Source: Syngnathus acus (lineage: Eukaryota > Chordata > Actinopteri > Syngnathiformes > Syngnathidae). From it: DNA of 64,000 bases. Within the stretch, counting starts at the first letter, position 1, and the number at the start of each line of letters is the position of its first letter. Below, piece by piece: positions 1 through 11,040 of this stretch. The stretch spans positions 20,955,956-21,019,955 of the forward strand of contig NC_051095.1 in NCBI RefSeq assembly GCF_901709675.1. Reading direction: 5' to 3'. Made by a program: the position numbers and the translations under genes. Under the pieces are notes generated by a model that saw nothing but the letters and a program-made list of their open reading frames with translations, did no database searches and was not told the DNA's origin.

Positions 1-1114
1 AGTGTCTTACAGATGTGCACACAAGCACATACAACAGATGGAAGAAATATTCAGCATTCCGTTATTCCGTGTGCATAATTTATGGCAGCCCCAGATCTCC
101 CTGCTAATGACAGAACACTAGGGCATCTGCAGCACAGCATCAACAGCTGACTGGCATGGCCGTGTGTATGTCGGTCGGGGGGGGGGCGGGGGGGTTATTG
201 TGCTCTGTTAGAGCAAGGGCCGTATGAGAGACAGAAGGAGATAGAGAAGGAAGAGAAACAAAAACAGTGTCTGAAATAGGCACAGATAACACAACAATGA
301 GGCAGATGTGACAGACCTCTCAGGAAATACATTCACACACTTACAGCCAAGTCGACCACCTCTGGGATATTTATTCTCGTTGATGTTCAGTATGTCCGTC
401 AGACTGAGTGCCACCTTTACAACGTATTTAAGAAGTTATTATTGTAACTTGTTAATTATTAATATAACATCATCACAACTACTGCTCTCTCCTTGCTGCC
501 TGAAGCAGACAGTTCCCAAAATGTGTCTGTGCAAAGAGAAAATACTAACAAAAGTGGGTCAAGGGCGTGGCCTCGGCTACAACTCCTGTTGAGAGAATTG
601 TCTTGACATGCTGCTGCAACAGTGCAGAGTTCTTCTAATTCTGAGATCAATGCCAGACTGATTCTGCCCTGCAGATGATAGGCACACTGATGCAAGATTG
701 AGCCAAGACAGTGCTACCTGTTAACATAAAGAACTGTTCTCAATATGTGCATGGACAAAATCGCTGGTCGCCCTCTGTTAATCACGGAAAAAGAAGAATT
801 AATGTCATTTCATTTAAGGAAAGAAGAAGGAAGGAAGAAGAATGAGATGGAAATTAACAAATGAAAATCAAACATTGCTTTTGAAATGTGTTTCAACAGA
901 ATTATTTTAAAAACAAACTTTTGAAACAAAGATAGACAAAACAATGCTAGCATCCTTAGCAAATTTTGTAAAAAGTAAAAACATGAACATGTTCAACCAA
1001 GATCCGATCAGGTGTGTAGCACATACTATAACACAGGCGGGAGGAAGTGAATGAAATAGTTTTCTCAGGGGATTAAAAGATTGAAAAGAAAATTCTAAAT
1101 CAATACATCAAAAT

Positions 1115-1480
1115 TAAAGGGTATAAGACCATCTCCAAGCAGCTTAATGTTCCTGTGACAACAGTTGCACAAATTATTCAAAAATGTAAGCTAGACATGG
1201 CTGCAGGTCAAAAATTGATGAGAAATTGAAGAGATGGATAATACAAATGATAACAAAAGATCCCAGAACAAGCTCCAAAATAAAGAAAGGTGAACTCCAA
1301 GGTCAAGATACATTATTGTGAAACCGCTCCATCCGTAGGCCTATTTGAGCCAAAGTGGCATTCATGGGAGACGACCAAGGAGGACACCACTGTTTAAAAT
1401 AAATCATAAAAGTGCTAAACTGCATGTTGACAAGCAACAAAGCTTCTGGGAGAATGTCCACTGGAAAACTAGGCTCAATA
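1115..1480 (+). mobile_element. Tc1/mariner transposase remnant, N-terminal and middle part
   Basis: Translation gives KGYKTISKQLNVPVTTVAQ (helix-turn-helix region). Further on come GIHGRRPRRTPL and then WENVHW, the order seen in Tc1-like transposases. Several stops and frame changes show it is dead. The C-terminal part reappears at 2640-2940 after about 1.1 kb of other sequence. Confidence 0.65.
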
Positions 1481-1889
1481 GAAAGGAGTTTCTGTTACGT
1501 TCTGGGGCTGCTTTGCTATATCTGTCCCCAGGTCGTGCTGTCATGACACCAAAATTTTAACTTTGGTACTATATCTGCATAAAATATACTGGTACTGAAA
1601 TTGTACCACAGTAAAAACTTAAAACATCAGTAAAAACCATTCGTAGCGAACAACTAAACAACTTCAAATTTATTTTCTTTGCATGAATTACCCAGATTTC
1701 TTATGACCTATTTTGTCGGCAAAATGCACTATGTCAATGAACGGGGTAGATCAAGGATGCACGCTCAAAATGTACACACCGCCTTATCTGAAAAGCGAGT
1801 TGCTGGTTAAGTTAGATGGCCATGAATGTGGCAAAGTATACATATATGTATTTATCTTCTTTACGGGAAAGATTTAACCTGATGTGCAA

Positions 1890-2110
1890 AATGGCTTGAT
1901 ATATTTAAGTCGATACATTTGTGTTGGCCCGGTCCGAGAAGCATCTGTAACTATGTGGCCCAACACCCCTGCTAAAAAAATCAGCATGGACCAAACAACA
2001 TGGTTTACTGGGGTCACCAGCAAGACCAGCAACAACAGTAAAAAAAAAAAAAAAACAGGTCTTGGCTTGTTGTAGTTTGGCTGCTGCTCTTGCTAGTGAC
2101 ACCAACAAGA
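1890..2110. repeat. CAGCA/ACCAGCA-rich interspersed repeat
   Basis: Repeated short motifs of the type cagcatggacca and accagcaagaccagcaaca surround a poly-A run at 2040-2056. It looks like a degraded interspersed repeat inserted in the Tc1 remnant. The family is not recognised with confidence. Confidence 0.3.
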
Positions 2111-2403
2111 TCAGCAAAAGAATACTACAAAACCATGCTGCTCTATGTTGTTTTTCTTAGCAAGCAATGTCTCATATGCCGCTTTTCCATTATGGATTCC
2201 AGTCGCAAAGCTTCTGCCCCTTTGCATCTTGGACGAGTACGGTACTCTGCGCGCCAACCCCGCCTAACTCGGAGTTGTTGTTTTTTGTTTGTTTGTATCG
2301 GTATTTGGAAATTATAATATTGTGTCATTTTTTTATGGCTAAAATTAGGGCCTAGAACTAGCACTGGTTATCTTGAATCCGGACACAATGAAAGCACGAG
2401 GCT

Positions 2404-2633
2404 GTCAAGTCAAATTTATTTACATATACGTTTAGCCCTTAATCACAAAAACATCTCAAAGGCCTTCACATGGCCACAGTTGACGATTATTCTCGAAATC
2501 GTCACCTCCAGGAGGGCAAGGTAAAATAAAAATTGGGGAAATATGTGAAACCTTGAGAAGGGACATCAAATGGGAGGATCCCCGTCCCAGGACGACCAGG
2601 CTTCAATGGATGCAGAGTGGGCAACATTGAACA
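2404..2633 (-). repeat. L2/Maui-like LINE 3' tail, minus orientation
   Basis: On the minus strand the element ends in gattaagggct followed by AAATAAA-rich sequence and a TTGACTTGAC tail. The same 3' end occurs on the plus strand at 32860-32955. It separates the two halves of the Tc1 remnant. The L2-type assignment comes from memory of such tails. Confidence 0.45.
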
Positions 2634-2639
2634 CAAAAT

Positions 2640-2940
2640 GAAATCTCGAGGCCATCATAGTATTCTAGAGAGAAATGTGTCGGAACGCTTGTCATACAAG
2701 TCATGGGCCTTGCAACAGGATAATGACCCTAAACAGCTAAAAACACCAAAGAATGGCTAAAAATAAAGCATCAGACTATTCGGAAGTGGCTTTCTTAGAA
2801 TCCTGATCTCAATCCTATTGGATATAGATGGAAGGAGCCAAAATATGCCATCTGGAGAAACCACCCTTCAAACCTAAGACCACTGGAGCTGTTTGCTCAT
2901 GAAGAGAGTGCCAAACTTTTGACCAAGCATTAAGAAGAAA
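2640..2940 (+). mobile_element. Tc1/mariner transposase remnant, C-terminal part
   Basis: Reads LQQDNDPK, then a Tc1-like SPNP(L/I)-type stretch around 2800-2825 and a WKEPKYAIWR-like tail, all with stops. It matches the C-terminal DDE region of Tc1 transposases and is probably the other half of the copy starting at 1115. Confidence 0.6.
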
Positions 2941-3304
2941 TCTAACCCTAACCTGTTATTCTACTCCTCATTTTTCTGACTTACACAGTCGAAACACTTT
3001 CCAGCTACAACAAGGCGAGAGAGGCTAGAGAGAGCTTGAGAGTGGAGTACGAATCACTTGATACAAAATCAGTGACAGGAGCATTTGGCAATCAGATCAG
3101 CTATTTTAGGAAGTGTATGTCAATGTCAATGTACCACAAAATGAATGACAACAACAATGATCAGAGAAAATCTCTGTCAGGTCTCTGCCTGGTTCATGGG
3201 TGGGCATTTTGCACATATGACTACAATATGAACTAAAGAATTCAGACACACCTTTTGACCGATTCATTTGTCACTGGATTACACCTGTTACCAGATATGC
3301 TGAC

Positions 3305-3400
3305 TCTAAAGTCAAAGTCAAAGTCTGCTTTATTGTCAATTTCTTCACTTGTCAAAGAGATCGAAATTGCATTTCCTTCTATCCCACGATGACAAGACAT
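3305..3400 (-). repeat. CR1/Rex-like LINE 3' end, minus orientation
   Basis: The reverse complement reads cgtgggatag, then aatttcgatctcttt, then aagaaattgacaataaagc and a GACTTT tail. The same 3' order occurs on the plus strand at 10930-11025, so both belong to one LINE family. Confidence 0.5.
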
Positions 3401-3405
3401 AATAC

Positions 3406-3408
<3 letters not shown>

Positions 3409-3472
<64 letters not shown>

Positions 3473-3492
3473 TTATTTATTTATTTATTATA
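3409..3492. repeat. (AT)n then (ATTT)n microsatellite
   Basis: About 58 bp of alternating AT followed by ATTT units. An AAAT run lies nearby at 3594-3632. Confidence 0.9.
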
Positions 3493-3593
3493 TTATATTA
3501 TATTGGTCCACGGACAAACAATACATTCAAGTAAACAATACAAAAAGTAAAAACAAGAAGGCACATACAATGAATAAATAAGAGCAATGAATA

Positions 3594-3594
3594 A

Positions 3595-3632
<38 letters not shown>
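3594..3632. repeat. (AAAT)n microsatellite
   Basis: About ten AAAT/AATA units in a row, roughly complementary to the ATTT run 110 bp upstream. Confidence 0.9.
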
Positions 3633-3633
<1 letters not shown>

Positions 3634-3854
3634 GAGCAACATGGTTGGAATGGAGCAATTGTGCATACAGCATTTCAACCATGTTGATATTTTGATTCTT
3701 ATGCTTCTCAAATTGCAGCTGCAGTTTTATTTTTTTTTGTTCCAGCATGACTGTGCCTCATTGTACAAAGCAAGATCAATAATCACATGGTTGAAAGAGT
3801 TTGGTGTGGGAAAACTTGATGACCCTGACCAAAACTCCATTTAACGCCTTGGCT

Positions 3855-3942
3855 GAATGGATGGATGGATGGATGGATGGATGGATGGATGGATGGATGG
3901 ACGGACGGACGGACGGACGGACGGACGGATGGATGGACGGAC
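3855..3942. repeat. Compound (GGAT)n-(GGAC)n microsatellite
   Basis: GGAT units switch to GGAC units and briefly back. The same GGAT-to-GGAC switch occurs at 9674-9796, where it grows out of a V-SINE tail. Confidence 0.9.
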
Positions 3943-5284
3943 CTTGTCACTCTTACCATCTCATAAAAAACGCAACAGCTTGTTTACGCTGCAAAAACTA
4001 AGAATTTGCTGTCTCATGATTTTGTCACTCTAAATGGTCTGTACCTCAGAGAGTTTGCAGATTATGTAAATGTCAACATTTAATGGACAGTTGTCAAGCC
4101 ACTGTGATGCTGTCTATGGAGTAGGAAAAAAAGAGACATTTGAACAAGCGCTCTGAAAGGATTTACAGCAGCAGATTATTACAACTTGCAGGCAAATGAC
4201 CTGCTTTGCTCATAGTGTAAATATGATTTGATTCAAGACGTTCAAGGATAAATGCTGAGGATATATTTTGTTTTGTTTTGTTAATTTGCTGGACTACAAC
4301 ATGCACTTTTCCATAAGTCTCATGAGCACTGAATAAATGTTTCTTGTTATTGCAAATCAAGCACCAATCAATTTCTAAAGCCAAAGGCACAACCGTCATG
4401 TCAAGGAGATGGATTAAAGCTGGTGGGTGTTGTCTGTAGTGTGTGTTCCAGGAGGGTGGCTGTGATTGGCTGGCTGGTATTAGGCCCAGGCATTGGTTAG
4501 ACTCAGGGTGTGTGTCAGCAGAGCACCGATGTGCTGCTCCTAATGAAATATATTATATTTATGTCGTTGTCTGTAATATTTGAAATATTTGTTGTCTGTT
4601 CTATAATACTAACGGGGGCTTTAGAATGTCTCTCAGTTGAGATTGTTTCCACTTGTGTTTCCTGTGTACGTGTGTGCGTGCGTGTGTGTGTGCGCCTATC
4701 CCTGCCTGAAAATGTTCTCCTCTGAAGCCTGATTACAATAGCCGCGTCATAAATAAATGACTTGATCATTTTAGCATGTCACAGGGCTAAAAATAGAACA
4801 TCACATTGTTAGCTGGGCTGTTAGATGAGCTCTTTGTGCAGACGTTTCACTTCCTTCCTGTTCCTACTTCCTCTAATGATTTCATTCAATTTTGTTTGAT
4901 TCATACAGTGTGTATTCAACACAAAAAAAGGGATCTCAAGGCAGTTGCCATTTAGAACAGATTTTTACGCTACAGTTTTGTGTGCACGGGCATTCTGTCG
5001 ATTTGTTAACTATGATAACGTCACAAGGTGTCGATTTTGATTTGTAAATCAAAAATGCTTACATGACACAACAATTTGACAGATGACAAAGTGCAATGTT
5101 TAAATCACAATGATCGAGGGAACTTGCTTATAAAGCGAAATTAAAGGAAAGTTGTTACAAAGACAATAAGTGCCATTTCTAGTTAAAAAGCTACTTGAAT
5201 AAAATGACAGTTATTTATAGTATATGGATTTTTTGGGGATACAAAGTACGATTACATGCCTTAAGTTATAACCTTTAATCTTTG

Positions 5285-5635
5285 CCTCCGCACTGGTTAG
5301 CACGTCCGCCTCACAGTTAGGAGGGTGCGGGTTCGATTCCACCTCCAGCCCTCCCTGTGTGGAGTTTGCATGTTGTCCCCGTGCCCGCGTGAGTTTCCTC
5401 CGGGCACTCTGGTTTCCTCCCACATCCAGAAGAAATGCTTGGCAGGCCAATTGAGCACTCCAAATTGCCCGTACGTGTGAGTGCGAGTGCGAATGGTTGT
5501 TCGTCTCTGTGTGCCCTGCAATTGGCTGGCAACCGGTTCAGCGTGTCCCCCGCCTACTGCCCGATGATGGCTGTGATAGGCTACAGCACGCCCGCGTCCC
5601 CCGTGGGGAGACAAGAGGTATAGAAAATGGATGAA
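5285..5635 (+). mobile_element. V-SINE-type SINE, plus orientation
   Basis: It starts in a tRNA-like head (ggttagcacgtccgcctcac, then gggttcgattcc, a good B box). The conserved V-SINE core follows (gtgtggagtttgcatgttg, gtttcctccgggcactctgg). It ends with a body typical of teleost copies (attggctggcaaccggttca) and a gaaaatggatg tail. The 5' end of the head is missing. Confidence 0.75.
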
Positions 5636-5639
5636 CGGA

Positions 5640-5818
5640 TCATCTTTGTCCCTTCAAATTTTTTTTAAATACGGTACAGTGTGTTAGTTGTTTTTCACTA
5701 AAGTACTTTACAGTACGGAGTAATCATTGGAAATGTTTGATTTCAAACATTAATTTTAATAACCTAATAGTGGTACTTTATTGTGGTATTTGGTGTAAAA
5801 AGTTTGAGAACCACTGAT
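5640..5818 (-). repeat. hAT-type MITE fragment, one end only
   Basis: It ends in ggtgtaaaaagtttgagaac cactg. The reverse complement (CAGTGGTTCTCAAAC) is a common hAT terminus. The opposite terminus was not found. Confidence 0.35.
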
Positions 5819-6679
5819 CTAAGATGATGACCTCAACCTTTAGCACTCTCAGGTTCTACCACACCATACTCATTCAAGCATCTGTTCTTTCTGAAACCAA
5901 AGACAGTTCTCTAAACTTTTCGCACAAAGTCAGAAGTACATAACAGTTAAATATAGGTATTGTTATAAAAAAGATGCTGTTCAAAAGTGTCGAACCCTTC
6001 TCCTTTTTCATTACCACAGTCCGTGATGTGTATTTTCTTCCTCAACAGCACTCAAGCATGTCGTTGCAGTGTGATTCAAAATGATAAAAACTAAAAGTGC
6101 AACAGATGCGTGTGCATGGTACCCTTTATGACCGTCAATAGTATTTCAGATACCCGGGGAACGGCATGGCCTATCTGAACCCTCCATTCACAGGTCACTG
6201 CAGTCACAAGTGTGAGACATGTCATGATTTGACATCTGATATGCTGGCCCCTGGCAACAATCCTCAGCAACAGACACAAAGGTCACCTCAACACAAGCTT
6301 GCTATCTACACATGCGCATACACACACACGTACACACACACACAGGAGCTCCACTCTAATCTGTGATGGTGCGGATCTTGCTGGCTATGCTCAAAGAGTC
6401 AGAATGCACTGATCACCACTCAGCAGGAGTCTGCAGTGGATGGAAGAGAGAGAGGGGGGCACTGGAGGGGGGTCTAGTTTCTACAAGCACGCACAGATCC
6501 ATATAGGACACATTTTCTAGCATGCTTCTCATTTGATTATGGGTGACCGGGTGATGGCGGATTGAAGTGTCAATCGGCTCGCGCATGCGCACGCGCTGAC
6601 ACTGTACAGACGCCACACGTGCACGCGCGAGCACGTCTCTTTTACATCACTTCACATTGCATGTGCACCTGGAACTTAC

Positions 6680-7091
6680 CGCAGTCCTCGCACAACACTC
6701 GCTCCACATCCTTCTTGAGCTCCGGCTCACTGGCGTCCACGGGGGCGTACGACGCCTTGAACACGTCGGGCTCCCCGGTCGGGTCCATGAAAAAGATATA
6801 TCTGTGGTCCTTCTCCACCGTGGTGCATGGGGCCTCGGAACTAAAGTCCCCGACGGTGACGAGCTGCTCTCTCTCGAGGCCGCCGCTGTTGACGGGCCAC
6901 ACGTCCAGCACTTTGACATTCACACTGTAGGGCTCCCGGGAGGAGACGTTCTCCGGGGAGGAGCGCACCTCGCCCTCAATGACCACAGCTGATCGGTACG
7001 CTTGGTCCTGGAGGGAGTTGAGACTCGGGGCGTAACAGGCGAACGAGACCCCGATGACTAGCATGGAGAAATGCACTGGATCAAGCCTCAT
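6680..7091 (-). CDS. nrg2: Neuregulin 2, first coding exon (gene continues off the left edge)
   Basis: Encodes the N-terminal 137 residues of neuregulin 2, an EGF-family ligand precursor for ErbB receptors. Residues 1-12 (MRLDPVHFSMLV) and 13-24 (IGVSFACYAPSL) match the human NRG2 stretch around its internal signal-like segment. DQAYRSAVV, VWPVNSGGLEREQ and RYIFFMDPTGEPDVFK follow in family order, and the exon ends at LCEDC. The donor is TGCG|GTAAGT, leaving phase 1. The Ig, EGF and transmembrane exons must lie left of the window. I chose the ATG at 7091 because MRxDP lines up with a methionine in human NRG2. The frame stays open for 63 codons upstream without another ATG, so a non-AUG or spliced upstream start is possible. 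Teleosts can carry two nrg2 paralogues; which one this is cannot be told here. Confidence 0.9.
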
Positions 7092-7303
7092 ACCGTCAGC
7101 CTGTGCTGTGGTGCAGTGCTTCTGGGCGGCGGAGGGAGCTGCAAGAGAGAGGCGGCGGCGAACGAGCTCCGGCAGGGGAGGCAGGGCAGAGGCAGCGCGG
7201 CAGACCTTGTGGAAGTGTCCATGCCATCTGTGTGCGCCGCCGCTTTCCCCATACGGCCGCTGGCCTCGGATGGGGGGCACAAACTCAATAACACACTAAC
7301 ACG

Positions 7304-7357
7304 CGCTCACACACACACGCACGCACACGCGCACGCACACACACGCGCACACACTCT
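7304..7357. repeat. (CA)n-rich tract with CG interruptions
   Basis: CA repeats broken by CG steps. On the nrg2 sense strand this is a (TG)n tract in the 5' region. Confidence 0.8.
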
Positions 7358-7526
7358 CGCACACCAGGCTAGGAACCGGAAATGGCCCGCTTCTCCTGCA
7401 TTCTTAAAAAATGTGACTGCTGTATTCTCCTTTACCAACCTCCCTCCGCCTCTTCGCTTTCCTGAAAGGCAAAGCAAGACTCGCAAATTAGTCTTCTCTT
7501 GAATCCACGACTGAACCCCCCTCCCG

Positions 7527-7530
<4 letters not shown>

Positions 7531-7558
<28 letters not shown>

Positions 7559-7575
7559 TCTCTCTCTCTCTCTCG
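7531..7575. repeat. (TC)n tract
   Basis: About 45 bp of TC with one C insertion. On the nrg2 sense strand it is GAGA-type DNA upstream of the start codon. Confidence 0.85.
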
Positions 7576-8050
7576 CCCCAGCTAATAGGCTAGCATCGCA
7601 TGGGTGGGCGCATTGCCTCTCCTGGTGTGAAAAAAAGCTGTGCGCTTACAGGGAGTATTCACAATAAATGATAAACGCTCCACGCATGCTCAGGGCTTTC
7701 ATCCATTTTTGGAATCCCGCACCCCCCCTAAAAAAAAGAAAACAAAAATAGGGGGGGTTGAGGAGGATAAAAAAAAAAAGAAGAAAATCTCTGTCCGGTA
7801 ATTCCGTTAGTCAGTGGAGAGAAACCCGGGAAAGACCAGAGAGGATGAGATAGCGGTTATCCGTTGAGGCGGTGCAACAGTAGCGCGCACCCTCCAGCCG
7901 CGTCCGCTGATCCCCTCATCACACGCGTGCGCCTTATGCGAGGAAGCATCACTTGCTCGGTCGCTGACGTCGGATCCCCAATTCGTCCGCAAACACCTTA
8001 AAATCCCGGACAAACAGCTGCAAAGCGCTGCGGATTCATGTGTAACCACC

Positions 8051-8964
8051 GTGGTCGATCACCCCCTCTTCGAGTCAGTGGTTGCAATAAGAATCACGCA
8101 ATATCGTGTTGCCAAGCCTCTCGTATAGGTGGCTCGCGATGCTCCCTGCTACACACTGCGGTTGCGATGAGTAACGCTGCGAAATGCATTCAATGGGGTC
8201 CTCAGCTTCAGGATGTGATGTACAGGGAGAGGCGCAGCATGCAGCAAGTTTTAGGATTAAGTTACAAATCGAGCACAAGCAAAATACAATCGCATTTATT
8301 CAAAATAAACAGCATTTTATGTTCAGGATGAATACAATGACCACTATAGTATCCTCTTTCTGCATCCATCAATCATGACATAGCCAACTGTCCAGAGCCA
8401 AGCGCCCTTCACTAGAGGTCAGAAAGCCTCCTCATGTCCATCCTGAGAGAGATAAATTATACTGTCCGCTGTACTATAGAGGGGACATGACAAGGAAATT
8501 GCAAGAAAGGTCATGTATAGTGTCCACAAATATAACAGCCTCCTCCATCTGACTAGACTAGAGGATCATATCAGGATATGCAGGGTGACTGTCCAGGGTT
8601 CTGAAAGGGCTTGACAGGTTTAGTACACTGCACCAACACACCAATCACATAGAAGGCCTTACGAACAACATCAGGTTGAAGGTCTGTGTGCTCTCCTTAA
8701 GATCCAATTAATAAAGCTCTTTCAATACTGGGTGTTATTATTCCCCCTAAAAAGCTACCAAATCTAGATTAATTAAATGAGAGCCACATTACTGGGATTG
8801 CTGTTCCAAATCCAGCAATCAGTTCAGGGACCCACCCCCTTCCTCTACTTTCCACCCAACTGTGCTCATTAATCATTCTTCTTCATCCACCGATCGATCA
8901 GTAGTCCATGTTGCACGCTAATAAACAAAATGAAAGCCTTTAGAGTTTTTTATGGCCTTCCAGG
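8051..8964. other. nrg2 upstream intergenic DNA
   Basis: No gene or recognised repeat is seen. Small reading frames at 8038-8378 have no family features. Confidence 0.5.
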
Positions 8965-9062
8965 TTTACGCCAAAGATATGTTGATGTGCGCTCTGCCCA
9001 TGTCTACTGCGTATGTGACGTGTCGTCTGCGCACGCAACATGACATTTGAACGTGTCATCAT
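8965..9062. repeat. Left arm of a diverged inverted repeat
   Basis: The sequence through tgcgctctgcc, gtatgtgacgtgtcgtctgc and ttgaacgtgtc is repeated in reverse complement at 11041-11126. In the best 47-bp block I count about 39 matches. The arms enclose a V-SINE, a tRNA-SINE and a LINE fragment. Confidence 0.7.
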
Positions 9063-9387
9063 GTCGTGTCACTTGACAAAGAGCTGTTGCTAAGCGTCGT
9101 CTGACGATGCGTTGTTAAGCGTAGTTGTAATATGTCATTTCATTGTCATTTCACGGTGTCGTCCCACTCTGCTTCTATCAAATGCTGTCAGACAGTGATG
9201 TTGCAAGCATCTTTGCTGAGTCGTTACTTTTTGTCATCTGGATGTGCTGTTTGTGACAATGGGCGCCATGGCTTAATTTTTGAAAACGGTGGAGGGAAAC
9301 ATCCAGGAGAGATCTCCCACTACAGGTCGACTGTAACATTAACTTATTTTTATACTTCAATCAATTTTAAACATTAGTTTATGTAGT

Positions 9388-9676
9388 GGGCGGCACGGTG
9401 GAACACCGGTTAGCAGTTCGGAGGTTGCCGGTTGGATTCCTGCGTGGGTTAACTCCGGGCACTCCAGTTTCCTCCCACATCCCAAAAACATGCATGGTCG
9501 GCTGATTGAGCACTCCAAATTGCCCATAGGTGTGAGTGCGAGTGAGAATGGTTGTTCGTCTCTGTGTGCCCTGCGATTGGCTGGCAACCAGTTCAGGGTG
9601 TCCCCCGCCTACTGCCCGATAACGGCTGGGATAGGCTCCAGCACGCCCGCGACCCCCGACAAGCGGTACAGATAAT
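9388..9676 (+). mobile_element. V-SINE-type SINE with shortened core
   Basis: It starts at gggcggcacggtgg and has a tRNA-like head. The core segment around gtgtggagtttgcatg is missing. Then come actccagtttcctcccacat, gattggctggcaaccagttc and ggctccagcacgcccgcgac. The tail gataatggatgg runs directly into the GGAT microsatellite. Confidence 0.75.
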
Positions 9677-9796
9677 GGATGGATGGATGGATGGATGGAT
9701 GGATGGATGGATGGATGGATGGATGGATGGATGGATGGATGGATGGATGGATGGATGGATGGACGGACGGACGGACGGACGGACGGACGGACGGAT
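9674..9796. repeat. (ATGG)n-(ACGG)n microsatellite grown from a SINE tail
   Basis: About 120 bp of GGAT units switching to GGAC units, continuous with the V-SINE 3' end. Confidence 0.95.
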
Positions 9797-10002
9797 AGTT
9801 GATGTGGTCTTACTCACTCATACAGGCTACAGTCATTCGACTTGTTCTTTATTTTCCCGTCGTAGACCAAAGTAGGATTAAAAAACAGAGGAAAAGATAA
9901 GCCAAACAATTGCAATTAGTATAAAGAAAGCAAAATATCATTACTGCTTCTATTAAAGAATAATAAAAGATGCACTTTACAAATAGTGCATTTTTGAAGT
10001 AA

Positions 10003-10313
10003 GATTAAAGATTAGATTAAAGTCCCAATGATCGTCACACACACACCTGGGTGTGGTGAAATTTGTCCTCTGCATTTAACCCATCCCCGTGTGATTTTAA
10101 TCCATCCCCTGGGGGAGAGGGGAGCAGTGAGCAGCAGCCATGCCGCGCTCGGGAATCAGTTGGTGATCTAACCCCCCAATTCCAACCCTTAATGCTGAGT
10201 GCCAAGCAGGGAGGCAATGGGTCCCATTTTTATAGTCTTTGGTATGACCCGGCCGGGGTTTGAACCCACAACCTTCCAGTCTCAGGGCGGACACTCTACC
10301 ACTAGGCCACTGA
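10003..10313 (-). mobile_element. tRNA-derived SINE, minus orientation
   Basis: On the minus strand it begins tcagtggcctagtggtagag (Pol III A-box-like) followed by ggttcaaaccccgg (B box). A body and a TTAAAG-type 3' tail follow at the low-coordinate end. A second copy, nearly identical by eye, lies at 36582-36890. The copies are too alike to be ancient. Confidence 0.8.
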
Positions 10314-10317
10314 TATC

Positions 10318-11029
10318 CGGATGGCGGCGCGTGCACACGCTGCGGCCTCTCTCTGTCCCGAACGGTGTTTTGTCGTTTAATGTGGGTTTGTCCGCCAGTT
10401 TTGTGTGTTCGTCGTACCGGGTTGTGCTTCAAGTGCGGCGGGCTGGTTCTGCTCGACATCGGCGAAAGCGAGTTTTGTGGCGACCTGAACTTTGAAGCGG
10501 GGACATTAAAGGCGCTCGGTCTGCGCCGTCCTGGAGCGTCGCCGGACTCGCCTGCTATTCTTCCCCCGGTTGGGCGTCCGGGCCTGGCTGGCGGCCACCC
10601 CAGCTCGCCCGGCCGTGCCTTCCATTCTTCTGGCGGACGTTCGATCGCTGGACATCAACATGCCTGCTGAGTTCTGCGGACCGGACAGTGCGTAGCTGCT
10701 GTGCGTCTGGAGCGGATGGCGCGCTATCGGGCGGACCGGGCCATTGTACGAGGGGGAACATCGCGTGGAGGTGGACTGTGCGTCTACATCCGTGAAGAAT
10801 GGTGCCGGGACTTTGTTGTGAGATGCCAGCACTGCTCGCCACTGGCGAAGTTTGTGATCTCCGGGCTGTTGGGGTCCTGAACTCTCTCCCCGTTGTTTTA
10901 CTTGTGTGTTAATCGTGTGCTGTGTCTCGTCACCGTGGGATAGGGGGAACGGTATTTCGGTTTCTTTGTGTGTCCTAGCATGAAGGAATTGACTATAAAG
11001 CTGATTCTGATTCTGATTCTGACATCTAC
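10318..11029 (+). mobile_element. Internally deleted CR1/Rex-like LINE (5' end of endonuclease ORF joined to 3' UTR)
   Basis: Around 10610 the plus strand reads AVPSILLADVRSLD, the usual start of the LINE AP-endonuclease domain. Around 10750-10860 it reads GGGLCVYIREEWCRDFVV and HCSPLAKFVIS, also endonuclease. It then stops at ggtcctga and passes straight to a 3' UTR ending aattgactataaagc plus a TGATTC tail. The rest of the endonuclease and all reverse transcriptase are absent. The clade name is from memory of such proteins. Confidence 0.65.
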
Positions 11030-11040
11030 AGGTATCGTGA

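Larger units (their letters stand above)
1..6679 (-). other. nrg2: nrg2 intron 1 (part)
   Basis: This stretch lies downstream, in minus-strand sense, of the nrg2 exon 1 donor at 6678-6679, so it is intronic if the gene runs off the left edge. I found no further nrg2 exon here. It holds a broken Tc1 transposon, LINE tails, a V-SINE and microsatellites, listed separately. The rest looks like unremarkable AT-rich intron, with a poly-G run near 178-196. Confidence 0.6.
7092..8050 (-). promoter_or_regulatory. nrg2: nrg2 5' UTR and CpG-rich promoter region
   Basis: GC- and CpG-rich DNA directly upstream of the nrg2 start, running to about 8.05 kb. It includes TGACGTCG at 7965-7972, close to a CRE half-site core. 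No TATA box is obvious and the transcription start cannot be placed. Two dinucleotide tracts (7304-7357 and 7531-7575) would fall in the 5' UTR or proximal promoter. Confidence 0.5.

Noticed and set aside
7071-7502. 143-codon plus-strand frame across nrg2 exon 1 and its 5' region
   Set aside because: Antisense shadow of the nrg2 coding exon and a (CA)n tract.
9552-9875. 107-codon frame rich in MDGW repeats, and its minus-strand HPSI twin
   Set aside because: Translation of the V-SINE and the GGAT microsatellite.
10259-10313. tRNA-like sequence with A and B boxes
   Set aside because: It is the head of a SINE with a body and tail, repeated at 36582-36890; no cloverleaf-complete tRNA gene.
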